This document shows positions 12,213 to 21,748 of a stretch of 64,000 bases of DNA, piece by piece. The notes under the pieces are model-generated. The model did no database searches, was not told the DNA's origin, and was given only the letters and a program-made list of their open reading frames with translations. Position numbers and translations under genes: made by a program. The stretch comes from Comamonas sp. lk (GTDB taxonomy: Bacteria; Pseudomonadota; Gammaproteobacteria; Burkholderiales; Burkholderiaceae_C). Each line of letters starts with the position of its first letter. The stretch's first letter is position 1. The DNA lies in contig NZ_UOOB01000002.1 in the NCBI RefSeq assembly GCF_900564145.1, forward strand, positions 372,001 through 436,000, in the 5' to 3' direction.

Positions 12213-12256
12213 GCATCAAGCGCTCACCTGCATTGCACATATAGCTATCAACTCAG
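12213..12256. repeat. Interspersed motif, copy c (sbcC to FAD oxidoreductase gap)
   Basis: The gap contains GCATCAAGCGCT, a short spacer and ATAGCTATCAACTC. The two halves resemble the two ends of the family motif (TTGATAGCT and AGCGCTTGAT) in inverted order. It lies between sbcC and the next plus-strand gene. Confidence 0.4.
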
Positions 12257-12365
12257 GAGTCGATTGCCCGGTTTTCCGAGTCTGAATCAAGGCCACGTCA
12301 CGCCGGCTGCCCGGCGCTGCGGGCTTTGGCTTACCATCCATGCCCTTGCTTGATAGGTACAAGCC

Positions 12366-14150
12366 ATGATCCGCATCGCAGAACTCAAACTCCCTCTCTC
12401 GGCAGTGGAATACCACCCCGAGAACTTCACCGAATTCCAGCCCCTGGACAAGCTGACGGCGCTGGCCGCCAGACAGCTGGGCGTGGCCGAGAGCGCCATC
12501 GCCGCCGTCCATGTGCACAAGCGCAGCTTCGATGCCCGCAAGAGCGAGCTGCTGGCGGTCTATATCGTCGACATCACGCTGGCGGACGCGGCCCAGGAAG
12601 CAGCTGTGCTGGAGCAGTTTGCCGAGCATCCCCATGTCAACCCCACGCCCGATATGGCATGGAAGCCTGTGGGCCAGGCCCCTGCCGAGATGGAGCAGCG
12701 CCCGGTGGTGGTGGGCTTTGGCCCCTGCGGGATTTTTGCAGCGCTGGTGCTGGCACAAATGGGCTTCAAGCCCATCGTGCTGGAGCGGGGCAAGGAAGTG
12801 CGCCAGCGCACCAAGGACACCTGGAATCTGTGGCGCAAGCGCGAGCTCTCGCCCGAATCCAACGTACAGTTTGGCGAAGGCGGTGCCGGCACCTTCTCCG
12901 ACGGCAAGCTCTACAGCCAGATAAAGGACCCGCGCCATCTGGGCCGCAAGGTCATGACGGAGTTCGTGGCCCATGGCGCGCCCACCGAGATTCTCTATGC
13001 CGCCCATCCCCACATCGGCACCTTCAAGCTGGTCAAGGTGGTGGAAGGCATCCGCGAGGAAATCATCCGCCTGGGCGGCGAAATCCGCTTCGAGCAGCGC
13101 GTCACCGATGTGGAGATTGATGCCTCGGGCGCAGAGCGCCAGCTGGTCGCGCTGCAAGTGCTCAACCAGGCCGACGGCGAGAGCTACCGCCTGCCCACCC
13201 GCCATGCCGTGATGGCGCTTGGCCATAGCTCGCGCGATACCTTTGCCATGTTCTACGAGCGCGGCGTGGCCATGGAAGCCAAGCCCTTCTCGGTGGGCTT
13301 CCGTATCGAGCATCCGCAAAGCGTGATCGACCGCGCCCGCTGGGGCCGCCATGCAGGCCATCCGCTGCTGGGCGCTGCCGATTACAAGCTGGTGCACCAT
13401 GCCAAGAACGGCCGCGCCGTCTACAGCTTTTGCATGTGCCCGGGCGGCACGGTGGTAGCAGCCACCAGCGAGCCCGAGCGCGTGGTCACCAACGGCATGA
13501 GCCAGTATTCGCGTGCCGAGCGCAATGCCAATGCCGGCATGGTCTGCGCCATCAGCCCCGAAGATTTCCCTCACGATGCCCAGAGCTTTGCCTGGGCCTT
13601 CGACGGCAAGACCTATGGCGTGGAAGACCTGCCCCAGGGCCAGTTCCACCCGCTGTCGGGTATTGTTTTCCAGCGCCAGCTCGAATCCAAGGCCTATGTG
13701 CTGGGCGGGCGCGATTACAGCGCTCCGGGCCAGCTGGTGGGCGACTTTGTGGCCGGCAAGGAGTCGGCACAGCTGGGCAGTGTGGAGCCGTCTTACAAGC
13801 CCGGCATCCATCTGACCGATCTGCACCAGGCTCTGCCCGGCTATGCCATTGAAGCCATGCGCGAAGCCTTGCCCGCCTTCGGCAAGAAGATTCGCGGCTA
13901 CGACATGGCAGACGCCGTGCTGACCGGCGTGGAAACACGCACCTCCTCGCCCGTCAAGATCGGCCGGGGTGCGGACTTCCAGAGCGACAACACGCGCGGC
14001 CTCTATCCCGCCGGTGAAGGCGCCAGCTATGCGGGCGGCATTCTGTCGGCCGGCGTGGACGGCATCAAGGTTGGCGAGGCCGTGGCCTGCGACATCTTGG
14101 GTCTGGTCGTGCCATCCTCAGGCGCACGCGGCTCAGGCGGCGCTGCCTGA
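12366..14150 (+). CDS. NAD(P)/FAD-dependent oxidoreductase (COG2509 type)
   Basis: A 594-residue cytoplasmic flavoprotein. A small N-terminal domain (about residues 1-105, with VHKRSFDARK) precedes the FAD-binding Rossmann fold VVVGFGPCGIFAALVLAQMG near residue 113. ESNVQFGEGGAGTFSDGKLYS near 160 and the C-terminal GEGASYAGGILSAGVDGIK, the usual FAD-contacting glycine-rich loop, are typical of the large FAD-dependent dehydrogenases grouped as COG2509. No reaction has been assigned to this family that I can name. The ATG at 12366 is the likely start. It is monocistronic, converging with an enoyl-CoA hydratase gene. Confidence 0.82.
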   Translation: MIRIAELKLPLSAVEYHPENFTEFQPLDKLTALAARQLGVAESAIAAVHVHKRSFDARKSELLAVYIVDITLADAAQEAAVLEQFAEHPHVNPTPDMAWKPVGQAPAEMEQRPVVVGFGPCGIFAALVLAQMGFKPIVLERGKEVRQRTKDTWNLWRKRELSPESNVQFGEGGAGTFSDGKLYSQIKDPRHLGRKVMTEFVAHGAPTEILYAAHPHIGTFKLVKVVEGIREEIIRLGGEIRFEQRVTDVEIDASGAERQLVALQVLNQADGESYRLPTRHAVMALGHSSRDTFAMFYERGVAMEAKPFSVGFRIEHPQSVIDRARWGRHAGHPLLGAADYKLVHHAKNGRAVYSFCMCPGGTVVAATSEPERVVTNGMSQYSRAERNANAGMVCAISPEDFPHDAQSFAWAFDGKTYGVEDLPQGQFHPLSGIVFQRQLESKAYVLGGRDYSAPGQLVGDFVAGKESAQLGSVEPSYKPGIHLTDLHQALPGYAIEAMREALPAFGKKIRGYDMADAVLTGVETRTSSPVKIGRGADFQSDNTRGLYPAGEGASYAGGILSAGVDGIKVGEAVACDILGLVVPSSGARGSGGAA

Positions 14151-14179
14151 AAGCCGCACTGCAGCAAGCCGATTAGCCG

Positions 14180-14971
14180 CTAGCGGCGCAGTTTGGCAAA
14201 GTCTGCCGGGCGCTTTTCCAGAAAAGCGCCTATGCCTTCGCGCGATTCCTCGCTGCCCTGGGCTTCGACCATGTACTCGGCTTCCTGCTCCAGCTGCTCA
14301 GCCAGCGACTGGTGCTGGGCCGAGTGGCACAGGCTCTTGATTCTGGCCATGGCATGGGCCGGGCCGGCGGACAAGGTCTGGGCCAGCGCTATCGCCGCCG
14401 CCAGCGCCTCGCCGGCTTGGGTCAGACGGTTCACGCAGCCCAGCTGGTGCATGCGCTCGCCGCTGACGCGCTCGCCCGTCAGACACAGCTCAGTCAACAC
14501 CTGGCGCGAGACGAACTCGGAAAGAAAAGCCGTGGCACCGCCATCGGGCGTCAGGCCCACTTTCACATAGGCCACGGAAAACACCGCATTGTTCGCCGCC
14601 ACCAGCATGTCGCAAGCCATGGCCAGCGACAGGCCCGCACCGGCGGCCGCCCCCTCGACCGCCGCAATCACGGGCCTGGGGCAATCGCGTATGGCGCGGA
14701 TCATGTGGTTGAGATCCTCCAGCCGCTCGCGGCGCTCCTGAACCGGCAGTTCGCGGCGCTTGGCCAGCTGGCGCAAATCGCCGCCGGCACAAAAATGCCC
14801 GCCTTCGCCGGTCAGCACCACGGCGGCAATCTCGGGGTTGCGAGCCGCTTCGCTCAGCCCTTCCATCACGGCCAGGTAAAACTCCCGCGAAAGCGCATTG
14901 CGCGCCGATGGATTGTTGTTGGAAAGAATGAGAACCGCGCCTTCACGGCGGGCGATAAGTGCAGAATTCAC
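14180..14971 (-). CDS. Enoyl-CoA hydratase/isomerase family (possibly alternative oxepin-CoA hydrolase type)
   Basis: A 263-residue crotonase-fold protein. The oxyanion-hole segments are GEGGHFCAGGDLRQL and AVEGAAAGAGLSLAMACDML, followed by SVAYVKVGLTPDGGATAFL, where an acidic residue sits at the catalytic position. The start is the GTG at 14971, which has AGGAGG 8 bases upstream; a longer frame would add an unrelated leader. The NSALIARREGAVLILSNN opening resembles proteins annotated as oxepin-CoA hydrolase, alternative type, in phenylacetate degradation, but no paa genes are nearby, so I keep the general name. Single gene, convergent with the FAD oxidoreductase. Confidence 0.82.
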   Translation of the reverse strand: MNSALIARREGAVLILSNNNPSARNALSREFYLAVMEGLSEAARNPEIAAVVLTGEGGHFCAGGDLRQLAKRRELPVQERRERLEDLNHMIRAIRDCPRPVIAAVEGAAAGAGLSLAMACDMLVAANNAVFSVAYVKVGLTPDGGATAFLSEFVSRQVLTELCLTGERVSGERMHQLGCVNRLTQAGEALAAAIALAQTLSAGPAHAMARIKSLCHSAQHQSLAEQLEQEAEYMVEAQGSEESREGIGAFLEKRPADFAKLRR

Positions 14972-15075
14972 GACAGGCCTCCTGCACAGGACTCTAACCA
15001 CCGGCAAGCCTGCCGCATAGAGAAGCAGCCCGCCCTCTTGTCACCAAGCGGACGGGCCGGCCGGTTCAGCAAGTG

Positions 15076-15441
15076 TTAACGGCGACCCCAATGACCGCCG
15101 CCGCCCTGCCAGCCACGGGGACCGTGGGTCCAGCCGCCGCCATGCCAGCCGTAGCCGGGGCGTGGCGGCATGGCCCAGCGACCGGGATTCCAGTTATAGC
15201 GGCCGCCACCATAACCCCAGGAGCCGCCAATCCACACATAGGCGGGCGAAGGCGCGATCGGGATCACCTCGGCGCGCAAAGGAGGCGGAGCCATGGGTGC
15301 ATAGACATCGCCGCTGACATAGTCGCCTCCATAGGCAGGATAGGCGGGTGCCACCACGCAGCCGGTCAATGCGGCACAGGCTGCTGCCAGCGCCACAGCA
15401 GGCAGCAGGCGGGGTGGGCGGATTCGGAAAACGGATTGCAT
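15076..15441 (-). CDS. Small Gly/Trp/Tyr-rich lipoprotein
   Basis: A 121-residue protein from the ATG at 15441 (AGGAG 7 bases upstream). It begins with a lipoprotein signal: basic residues, a hydrophobic stretch and the lipobox LTGC at about residues 25-28. The mature part is Pro-rich, then extremely rich in Gly, Trp, Tyr and His (WIGGSWGY, GRYNWNPGRW, GWHGGGW), the style of YXWGXW-type envelope lipoproteins. It should be anchored to the inner or outer membrane; function unknown. It is followed by nothing on its strand and preceded by the htpX terminator, so it has its own promoter. Confidence 0.72.
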   Translation of the reverse strand: MQSVFRIRPPRLLPAVALAAACAALTGCVVAPAYPAYGGDYVSGDVYAPMAPPPLRAEVIPIAPSPAYVWIGGSWGYGGGRYNWNPGRWAMPPRPGYGWHGGGWTHGPRGWQGGGGHWGRR

Positions 15442-15472
15442 GGCAACTCCTACAAGTCTTACCACTACAACG

Positions 15473-15504
15473 AAAAAGCCCCTGCCAGTTGTTGACAGGG
15501 GCTT
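15473..15504 (-). terminator. Rho-independent terminator of htpX
   Basis: Stem AAGCCCCTG / CAGGGGCTT with an 11-base loop; on the minus strand it runs into TTTTT. It lies about 50 bases after the htpX stop. Confidence 0.85.
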
Positions 15505-15552
15505 GTGAAGCTTCAGTAAAGACGACTGGGCTTTGCTTACATCTGAGTACGC

Positions 15553-16425
15553 TCAGCGGGCATTTTGCAGAGCTGCAATGCGTTCTTCGATCGGAGGGTG
15601 AGTCGAAAACAGCTTGCCGATACCGCCGGCAATGCCCATGGCCGCCACGCTCTTGGGCAGCTCACCCGGATGCATGCCACCCAGGCGGGCCAGCGCGTTC
15701 ATCATGGGCTGGCGGTTGCCCATGAGCTGGGCAGCGCCGGCGTCGGCACGGAATTCACGCTGACGCGAGAACCAGGCCACGATCATGGCGGCCACAAAGC
15801 CCAGCAGAATGTCCAGCACGATGGTGGTCACGTAGTAGCCAATGCCGGGGCCGGAGCTGTTTTCGTCGTTCTTGCGCAGAAAGCTGTCCACCGCATAGCC
15901 GATGACACGCGACAGAAACACCACAAACGTGTTCATCACGCCCTGGATCAGCGTCATGGTCACCATGTCGCCGTTGGCGATGTGGGCCACTTCGTGACCG
16001 ATCACGGCCTCGACTTCCTCGCGGGTCATGCCTTCGAGCAAACCGGTAGATACCGCCACCAGGGCCGAGTTCTTGAAAGCACCGGTAGCAAAGGCATTGG
16101 GTTCGCCTTCGTAGATGCCGACTTCGGGCATGCCGATCCCGGCTTTTTCAGCAAAGCCGCGCACGGTGTTGACGATCCAGGCCTCATCGGCGCTGCGTGG
16201 CTCGTTGATGACGTGCACGCCCGAGGTCCACTTGGCCATGGGCTTGGAGATCAGCAGCGAAATAATGGCACCGCCAAAGCCCATGATGAAGGCAAAACCC
16301 AGCAGGGCGCCCAGATTGAGGCCGTTGGCAGTCAGAAAGCGATTGACGCCCAGCAAGCTGGCGACAATGCCCAGCACCGCCACCACGGCGATATTGGTCA
16401 AAAGAAATAAGGCAATACGTTTCAT
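15553..16425 (-). CDS. htpX: Membrane protease HtpX
   Basis: A 290-residue M48 zinc metalloprotease of the inner membrane that degrades misfolded membrane proteins. Two N-terminal membrane helices (about residues 4-24 and 34-56) precede the active-site motif HEVAH, where the two histidines bind zinc and Glu is catalytic; two further helices follow (about 155-175 and 190-210), and the third zinc ligand is expected in [12 protein letters not shown]. The ATG at 16425 is chosen because [11 protein letters not shown] is the conserved start; GGAG is a little upstream. Regulation by envelope or heat stress is known in other bacteria but no promoter motif was recognised here. Confidence 0.95.
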   Translation of the reverse strand: MKRIALFLLTNIAVVAVLGIVASLLGVNRFLTANGLNLGALLGFAFIMGFGGAIISLLISKPMAKWTSGVHVINEPRSADEAWIVNTVRGFAEKAGIGMPEVGIYEGEPNAFATGAFKNSALVAVSTGLLEGMTREEVEAVIGHEVAHIANGDMVTMTLIQGVMNTFVVFLSRVIGYAVDSFLRKNDENSSGPGIGYYVTTIVLDILLGFVAAMIVAWFSRQREFRADAGAAQLMGNRQPMMNALARLGGMHPGELPKSVAAMGIAGGIGKLFSTHPPIEERIAALQNAR

Positions 16426-16531
16426 CGAGGTTGTACTCCACACAAGGGACAAAATGACCAAGTCCTTTGATGCACCGCCTGTGCGCGGCGAATGCTGATC
16501 AAGCCAAGTCTCGTTCTGGCAGTACCGGTTG

Positions 16532-17317
16532 TTATGCTGTTTGTACGGTACGCGGGGCTCGGAATACTAAAGAGTCATCATAGAAGGAAAAGTTCTGGTT
16601 TTCTGAGCACCAGCCCGGGATTCCCAATACCGGTAATGGCAGATAGGGTTTGCGGCTCAGATTGCAAGCCTCAAGCCAGTCACTGCTCGCCAGCCAGCCG
16701 TCGTGATCGGCCCCAGGCCCCACAGCATCGGAGGGCAGGCAAATCACATGGGCAGTAATAGGCTTGCGCGGGCTGATCAGCTTCTCCAGCAAAGCATGGC
16801 CTATGGGCAGCAACCTGGCCTGTTGCCACAACGCGCGATGGCGCACAAACAAATCCTGCCAGCGCCGCTCGCGCAAGGCCTCGCACAACAGCGGCGGCGC
16901 CAGCAGCAGGGCACCGTTTTCGTCGAGCACGGTGATGGCATCGCGCAGCGGCCCCCGGTGCTGACCCACGCCCTGGGCGGCAATCGCTGCCGCCTGCAGG
17001 GCGTTCAGATGCTGTTTGAGCTGGGGCCAGTGCAACCAGATCAGGCCGTTGAAAAAATCATGCAAATTGTCGCGGGTGGGAATGCAGCGCTGCTCGCGGA
17101 TGAAGGCCTCATAGGCCTGGGCTGCAGGCAATTGATCCTGGGCCACAAACCGCCAGCCCTGGAGCACGCCCTTGGCCTCGGCCACCTGCTGCAAGGCCTG
17201 GTGCACGCTGCTGCCGGAGCGCAGCAACACGTCGGCTTGCTGGCCCCAGTGGCGCAGCGTGGCCAGCCAGGGGGCACTCCAGTCAATCAAACTATCCACG
17301 CTCGCCGCCTCATTCAT
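16532..17317 (-). CDS. DUF3025 domain-containing protein
   Basis: A 261-residue soluble protein. The sequence [34 protein letters not shown] and the C-terminal [10 protein letters not shown] match DUF3025, a family of unknown function common in beta- and gammaproteobacteria. The ATG at 17317 is preferred (weak GGTGAA before it). It begins 22 bases after the stop of the NYN-domain gene on the same strand, so the two are probably co-transcribed. Confidence 0.75.
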   Translation of the reverse strand: MNEAASVDSLIDWSAPWLATLRHWGQQADVLLRSGSSVHQALQQVAEAKGVLQGWRFVAQDQLPAAQAYEAFIREQRCIPTRDNLHDFFNGLIWLHWPQLKQHLNALQAAAIAAQGVGQHRGPLRDAITVLDENGALLLAPPLLCEALRERRWQDLFVRHRALWQQARLLPIGHALLEKLISPRKPITAHVICLPSDAVGPGADHDGWLASSDWLEACNLSRKPYLPLPVLGIPGWCSENQNFSFYDDSLVFRAPRTVQTA

Positions 17318-17339
17318 TTCACCGTTCAGTCGCCTGATC

Positions 17340-18203
17340 TCAATTGCCGGAGCGTCCCTGCTTGGCCGCACGCTTATCACGCACCGCCACCCGCGAAGTG
17401 CCTTCATCGCGCAGCTCGAAAGCCTGGGTCGCACTCAGCAACTTGCTCAGCGTGGCATAGCCATAGTTGCGCGCATCAAACGAGGCCTTGTTGCCGATTT
17501 GCGTGCCCACGGCACCGACCTTGGCCCAGCCGTCCTCATCCTGCACCGCGTTGACAGCGGAGCGCAGCAGGCTCATCAGGCTGCTGTCCTGTCGCAATTG
17601 CGAACTCGGTATGCGCAGGCAGCCGTCGGCCGCCATGCTGGCCGCCGAACCGGTGAAGGTGGCCGGCTGCTCCACCGCCGCCACCGGCTTGGCCTGGGCG
17701 GATTCCGCCTTGGCGGTCTCTGCCCCTGCGGCATCGGCTCCGGGAGCAATCACGGCTTCCTCGCCCAGCGCTTCCAGGTACAGAAAGCGCGAGCAGGCAT
17801 TCACAAACGGCTTGGGTGTCTGCGCCGCACCGAAGCCGTAGACGGCAGCGCCCTTGGAACGCAAATGCATGACCAGGGGCGTGAAATCCGCATCGGAGGA
17901 AACAATGCCGAAGGCATCGGGCTGCTCGGTATAGAGCAGCTCCATGGCATCCACCGTCATCGCCATGTCGGTGGCGTTCTTGTGCTTGGAATAGTCAAAC
18001 TGCTGCATGGGCCGCAGCGCATATTCCAGCAGCTTGTTCTGCCAGCCTATCAGCCCATGCTTGGTCCAGTTGCCATAGGCGCGGCGGATGTCAATGACGC
18101 CAAAGGTGGAGAGTTCGGTGAGGATTTCGTCGATTTTTTCGGCCGGCGCATTGTCGGCATCAATCAACAGGGCAATCCGGGGCTGACTCTGGGCTTGGGC
18201 CAT
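17340..18203 (-). CDS. NYN-domain protein with C-terminal OST-HTH/LOTUS domain
   Basis: A 287-residue protein. Residues 8-150 form a PIN-like NYN nuclease domain with the acidic residues expected for metal binding: LLIDADNAP near the start, KNATDMAMTVDAMELLY in the middle and GIVSSDADFTPLV. A low-complexity Ala/Glu linker (about 160-190) leads to a C-terminal winged-helix of the OST-HTH/LOTUS type (SSLMSLLRSAVNAVQDEDGWAKVGAVG...YGYATLSKLLSA). The combination points to RNA binding and possibly RNA cleavage; no target is known. It sits between pyrC and the DUF3025 gene, all on the minus strand. Confidence 0.85.
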   Translation of the reverse strand: MAQAQSQPRIALLIDADNAPAEKIDEILTELSTFGVIDIRRAYGNWTKHGLIGWQNKLLEYALRPMQQFDYSKHKNATDMAMTVDAMELLYTEQPDAFGIVSSDADFTPLVMHLRSKGAAVYGFGAAQTPKPFVNACSRFLYLEALGEEAVIAPGADAAGAETAKAESAQAKPVAAVEQPATFTGSAASMAADGCLRIPSSQLRQDSSLMSLLRSAVNAVQDEDGWAKVGAVGTQIGNKASFDARNYGYATLSKLLSATQAFELRDEGTSRVAVRDKRAAKQGRSGN

Positions 18204-18276
18204 GAACTCTCCTTCGCTGACATTGAACAGACGGTGCAGCCGGGCAAGAGCCGGGCCGCACCGGATTCAATTCAGC

Positions 18277-19308
18277 TTACACCAGCTTCCAGGGCAGCAC
18301 CTCGCCTGCGCGCAGGGGCTTGAGCTGGGCTTCGCCAAAGGCAAAGCTGTCAGGCGGCGTCCAGTCCTCGCGACGCAAGGTGATCTTGTCGCTGTTGCGC
18401 GGCAGGCTGTAGAAGTCAGGGCCGTTGAAGCTGGCAAAGGCTTCCAGCTTGTCCAGGGCACCGGCCTTGTCAAAGGCCTCGGTATACATCTCGATGGCAG
18501 CGTGGGCGCTGTAGCAGCCGGCGCAGCCGGTGGCGTGCTCCTTCAGATGCGCGGCATGCGGAGCGCTGTCCGTGCCCAGGAAGAATTTGCTGGAGCCGCT
18601 GACGGCCGCTTCCACCAGCGCCAGGCGGTGGGTTTCGCGCTTCAACACCGGCAGGCAGTAGAAGTGAGGGCGAATGCCGCCGGTGAAGATGGCGTTGCGG
18701 TTGAACAGCAGATGCTGGGGCGTGATGGTGGCGGCCACAAAGCGGTCTGCCTCGCTCACATACTGCGCGGCTTCGCGGGTGGTGATGTGTTCGAAAACGA
18801 TCTTCAGCTCGGGGAAATCACGGCGCAGAGGAATCAGGTGCTGGTCAATGAAAGCCGCTTCGCGGTCGAACAGGTCGATATCGCTGCTGGTCACTTCACC
18901 GTGCACCAGCAGCAGCAGGCCTTCGCGCTGCATGGCGGCCAAGGTGGGGTAGATTTTGCGCAGATCGGTCACGCCATGATCGCTGTTGGTGGTGGCACCG
19001 GCGGGGTAGAGCTTGCAGGCCACGACGCCGGCAGCCTTGGCGCGCACGATCTCTTCGGGCGGCAGATTGTCGGTGAGGTAGAGCGTCATCAAAGGCTCGA
19101 ACGACATGCCCTGAGGCACCGCAGCCAGAATGCGCTCCTTGTATTCCAGTGCCTGCTCAGCCGTGGTGACCGGGGGCTTCAGGTTGGGCATGATGATGGC
19201 GCGCGCAAACTGGGCGGCCGTATGGGGCACTACGGAGCGCATGGCTTCGCCATCGCGTACATGCAGATGCCAGTCATCGGGACGGGTGATCGTGAGGGTC
19301 TGGGTCAT
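18277..19308 (-). CDS. pyrC: Dihydroorotase, class II
   Basis: A 343-residue zinc amidohydrolase that closes carbamoyl-aspartate to dihydroorotate in pyrimidine synthesis. The first metal motif WHLHVRD gives His14 and His16; the lysine that is carbamylated to bridge the metals lies in [13 protein letters not shown]; further ligands are in VHGEVT, FEHITT and the C-terminal LGTDSAPH. The length and the lone PyrC type match the E. coli-like class. It is divergent from the ornithine cyclodeaminase gene. A possible three-gene transcript continues into the NYN and DUF3025 genes (73-base gap). Confidence 0.95.
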   Translation of the reverse strand: MTQTLTITRPDDWHLHVRDGEAMRSVVPHTAAQFARAIIMPNLKPPVTTAEQALEYKERILAAVPQGMSFEPLMTLYLTDNLPPEEIVRAKAAGVVACKLYPAGATTNSDHGVTDLRKIYPTLAAMQREGLLLLVHGEVTSSDIDLFDREAAFIDQHLIPLRRDFPELKIVFEHITTREAAQYVSEADRFVAATITPQHLLFNRNAIFTGGIRPHFYCLPVLKRETHRLALVEAAVSGSSKFFLGTDSAPHAAHLKEHATGCAGCYSAHAAIEMYTEAFDKAGALDKLEAFASFNGPDFYSLPRNSDKITLRREDWTPPDSFAFGEAQLKPLRAGEVLPWKLV

Positions 19309-19457
19309 GCCGCTATTGTCCCATCTTGCACGTCGGCCTCAGGCGCTATCCCCAGCATCCCATTGTGCTGCGCAGTCAAAACCACAGCCACAGGCGCTTT
19401 CCTCCTCTAGCCACGCTTGGCAAAAGCCCGGGAGAATGCGTACAAGGAGGACTAAGC

Positions 19458-20564
19458 ATGCCTGCCCCTCAAAGCCTGTCCCGTACGCCGCTGCGAACCG
19501 ATTTTCTGAGCGCCAGCGATGCTGCCCGTCTGGTGGCCCATGTGGGCATCACGCAAGTGCTGCAGCTGATGACCGATGCCGTGGAAGCCGATTACGGGCG
19601 CTGGAATGATTTCGACAAATCCGCGCGCACGGCCGCGCACTCGGCCAGCGGCGTGATCGAGCTAATGCCCGTGGCCGACGCCCATGACTACGCCTTCAAA
19701 TACGTCAACGGTCACCCCGGCAACCCCCGCTGCGGCCTGCCCACGGTAATGGCCTTCGGGGCGCTGGCCGATGTGGCTACCGGCATGCCGCGCTTCGTCA
19801 GCGAGCTGACACTGACCACGGCGCTGCGCACCGCCGCCACCTCGGCCATGGCGGCGCGCAGGCTGGCACGGCCGAACAGCCGCTGCATGGCGCTGATAGG
19901 CAATGGCTCGCAAAGCGAATTCCAGGCGCTGGCCTTCATGGCCATGCTGGGCGTGCGCGAGCTGCGCCTGTTTGATATCGACTCTGCGGCATCGCACAAG
20001 CTGGTGCGCAATCTGCAGGCTTTTTTGCCGCAGTTTGCTGCCACGGCGCACATTGCCGCCAGCGTGCAGGAGGCCGTGCAAGGTGCGGACATCGTGACCA
20101 CGGCCACCGCCGACAAGACCCGCGCCACCATCGTGCCCGATCATCTGGTTCAGGCCGGCATGCACATCAATGCCGTGGGCGGTGACTGCCCCGGCAAGAC
20201 GGAGTTCGATGCCGCTTTGCTGCACCGCGCACAGGTCTTTGTTGAATACGAGCCGCAGACACGCATGGAAGGCGAGCTGCAGCAAATGCCTGCCGACTTT
20301 GCCGTCACCGAGCTCTGGCGCGTCGTCCAGGGCCTGGCGCCGGGACGCAGCTCGCCGCAGCAGATCACCTTGTTCGACTCCGTGGGCTTTGCGCTCGAAG
20401 ATTACTCGGCCCTGCGCACCATGCAGCTGCTGGCGCGGCGCGCAGGACTGCTGTCGCAAATCGAGCTGGTTCCCTCGCTGAGCGACCCCAAGGACTTGTT
20501 CTCCGCCGTGCTTCAGGCCCAGGATGAAGCTCGGCTACACCTCATGGAGCGAAAGACGGCATGA
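19458..20564 (+). CDS. ocd: Ornithine cyclodeaminase
   Basis: A 368-residue NAD-dependent enzyme of the ornithine cyclodeaminase/mu-crystallin family, converting L-ornithine to L-proline and ammonia. The Rossmann region contains MALIGNGSQSEFQALAF and the substrate-side sequence KYVNGHPGNP; IVTTATADKT and AVGGDCPGKTE are characteristic of true ornithine cyclodeaminases rather than alanine dehydrogenase-like members. The ATG at 19458 follows AAGGAGG by 7 bases. Its stop overlaps the arginase start (ATGA), which fits sequential use: arginase supplies its ornithine. Confidence 0.92.
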   Translation: MPAPQSLSRTPLRTDFLSASDAARLVAHVGITQVLQLMTDAVEADYGRWNDFDKSARTAAHSASGVIELMPVADAHDYAFKYVNGHPGNPRCGLPTVMAFGALADVATGMPRFVSELTLTTALRTAATSAMAARRLARPNSRCMALIGNGSQSEFQALAFMAMLGVRELRLFDIDSAASHKLVRNLQAFLPQFAATAHIAASVQEAVQGADIVTTATADKTRATIVPDHLVQAGMHINAVGGDCPGKTEFDAALLHRAQVFVEYEPQTRMEGELQQMPADFAVTELWRVVQGLAPGRSSPQQITLFDSVGFALEDYSALRTMQLLARRAGLLSQIELVPSLSDPKDLFSAVLQAQDEARLHLMERKTA

Positions 20565-21553
20565 GCATGCAAACCATAGCCCCCTACTCGCCCGCCAGCG
20601 GCCAGACATCCGTCACGCTGCTCGGCCTGCCTACCGACATCGGCGCCTCTCGCCTGGGTGCAGCCATGGGGCCTGATGCCTTGCGTGTGGCCCAGCTCGG
20701 CCCGGCGCTGCAAAAGCTGGGCGTGGCCGTGCACGACCTGGGCAATCTGGCGGGCCCCGCCAATCCACGGGGCGAACGCGATGCCCAGGGCATGCGCAAT
20801 CTGAGCGAAGGCCTGGCCTGGAGCCGGATCGCCCACGATGCGGTGTGGCAGGCACTGCAGCAAAAGCAGCTGCCCATCCTGCTCGGCGGCGACCACACGC
20901 TGGCCATAGGCTCCATCAGCGCCGTGGCCAGGCACTGCCGCGCCAGCGGCAAACGCTTGCGCGTGCTGTGGCTGGACGCGCATTCGGACTGCAACACGCC
21001 AGCCAATTCACCCAGCGGCAATCTGCACGGCATGCCCGTGGCCAGCCTCTGCGGCCTGGGGCCAGCCGCGCTGGCCGCGCTGTCGGGCAGCACACCCGCC
21101 GTGCCGGCATCGGCCTTCTGCCAGGTCGGGCTGCGCAGCGTGGACCCCAGCGAAAAACACATGATCCGCGAACTGGGCCTGGAGGTTTACGACATGCGCG
21201 CCATCGACGAGCTGGGCATGCGCGAAGTCATGCGCCGCGCGCTGGCGGGCTTGGCCGACCCCGAGGGCACAGACATTCATCTGCATCTGAGCTTTGACGT
21301 GGACTTTCTCGACCCCGATATCGCCCCCGGCACGGGCACGCCGGTGCGCGGCGGCCCCAACTACCGCGAAGCCCAGCTGTGCATGGAGATGATTGCCGAC
21401 ACGGGCCGGCTGGCATCGCTGGATATCGTGGAACTCAACCCGGCCCTGGACTTGCACAACCAGACCGCCGAGCTGGTGGTGGATCTGGTGCAAAGCCTGT
21501 TCGGCCAAAGCATTCTGATGCGGCCCGGCGAAGATGCACTCACCCCGCCCTGA
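20561..21553 (+). CDS. rocF: Arginase
   Basis: A 330-residue manganese ureohydrolase that splits L-arginine into L-ornithine and urea. The metal-binding blocks are complete: LGGDHTLAIGS, WLDAHSDCNT and SFDVDFLDPDIAPGTGTPV, and the sequence NSPSGNLHGMPVAS is typical of arginases rather than agmatinases. It overlaps the ornithine cyclodeaminase gene by four bases, forming a two-step arginine-to-proline route. No urease or regulator gene is in the window. A bidirectional terminator follows. Confidence 0.92.
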   Translation: MSMQTIAPYSPASGQTSVTLLGLPTDIGASRLGAAMGPDALRVAQLGPALQKLGVAVHDLGNLAGPANPRGERDAQGMRNLSEGLAWSRIAHDAVWQALQQKQLPILLGGDHTLAIGSISAVARHCRASGKRLRVLWLDAHSDCNTPANSPSGNLHGMPVASLCGLGPAALAALSGSTPAVPASAFCQVGLRSVDPSEKHMIRELGLEVYDMRAIDELGMREVMRRALAGLADPEGTDIHLHLSFDVDFLDPDIAPGTGTPVRGGPNYREAQLCMEMIADTGRLASLDIVELNPALDLHNQTAELVVDLVQSLFGQSILMRPGEDALTPP

Positions 21554-21587
21554 GCAGCAAGCACCCTGCCGACTCCACGCTTTGGAT

Positions 21588-21613
21588 GCTACAAAAAACA
21601 GAGCTGCTACTGG
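21588..21613. repeat. GCTAC...AACAGAGCTGCTAC motif, intergenic copy
   Basis: This 26-base segment after arginase agrees at 22 of 26 positions, including 16 in a row, with 41737-41762, which encodes part of a signal peptide. It may be another branch of the interspersed family in this window. Confidence 0.45.
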
Positions 21614-21699
21614 TTGAAGAGATTTAACTTCATCTCGATATTCATTTGAAATTATTTGAAATCAAGCGCAATTCGCTCATCTTTTTGATGAATACACAT

Positions 21700-21728
21700 A
21701 AAAAAAGCGCTCCCTAAGGAGCGCTTTT
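21700..21728. terminator. Bidirectional terminator between arginase and gltL
   Basis: Stem AAAAGCGCTCC / GGAGCGCTTTT, 4-base loop, with A and T tracts on both sides, placed between two convergent genes. It can end both transcripts. Confidence 0.9.
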
Positions 21729-21748
21729 GCCTGGCGATGCCGCAGCAA

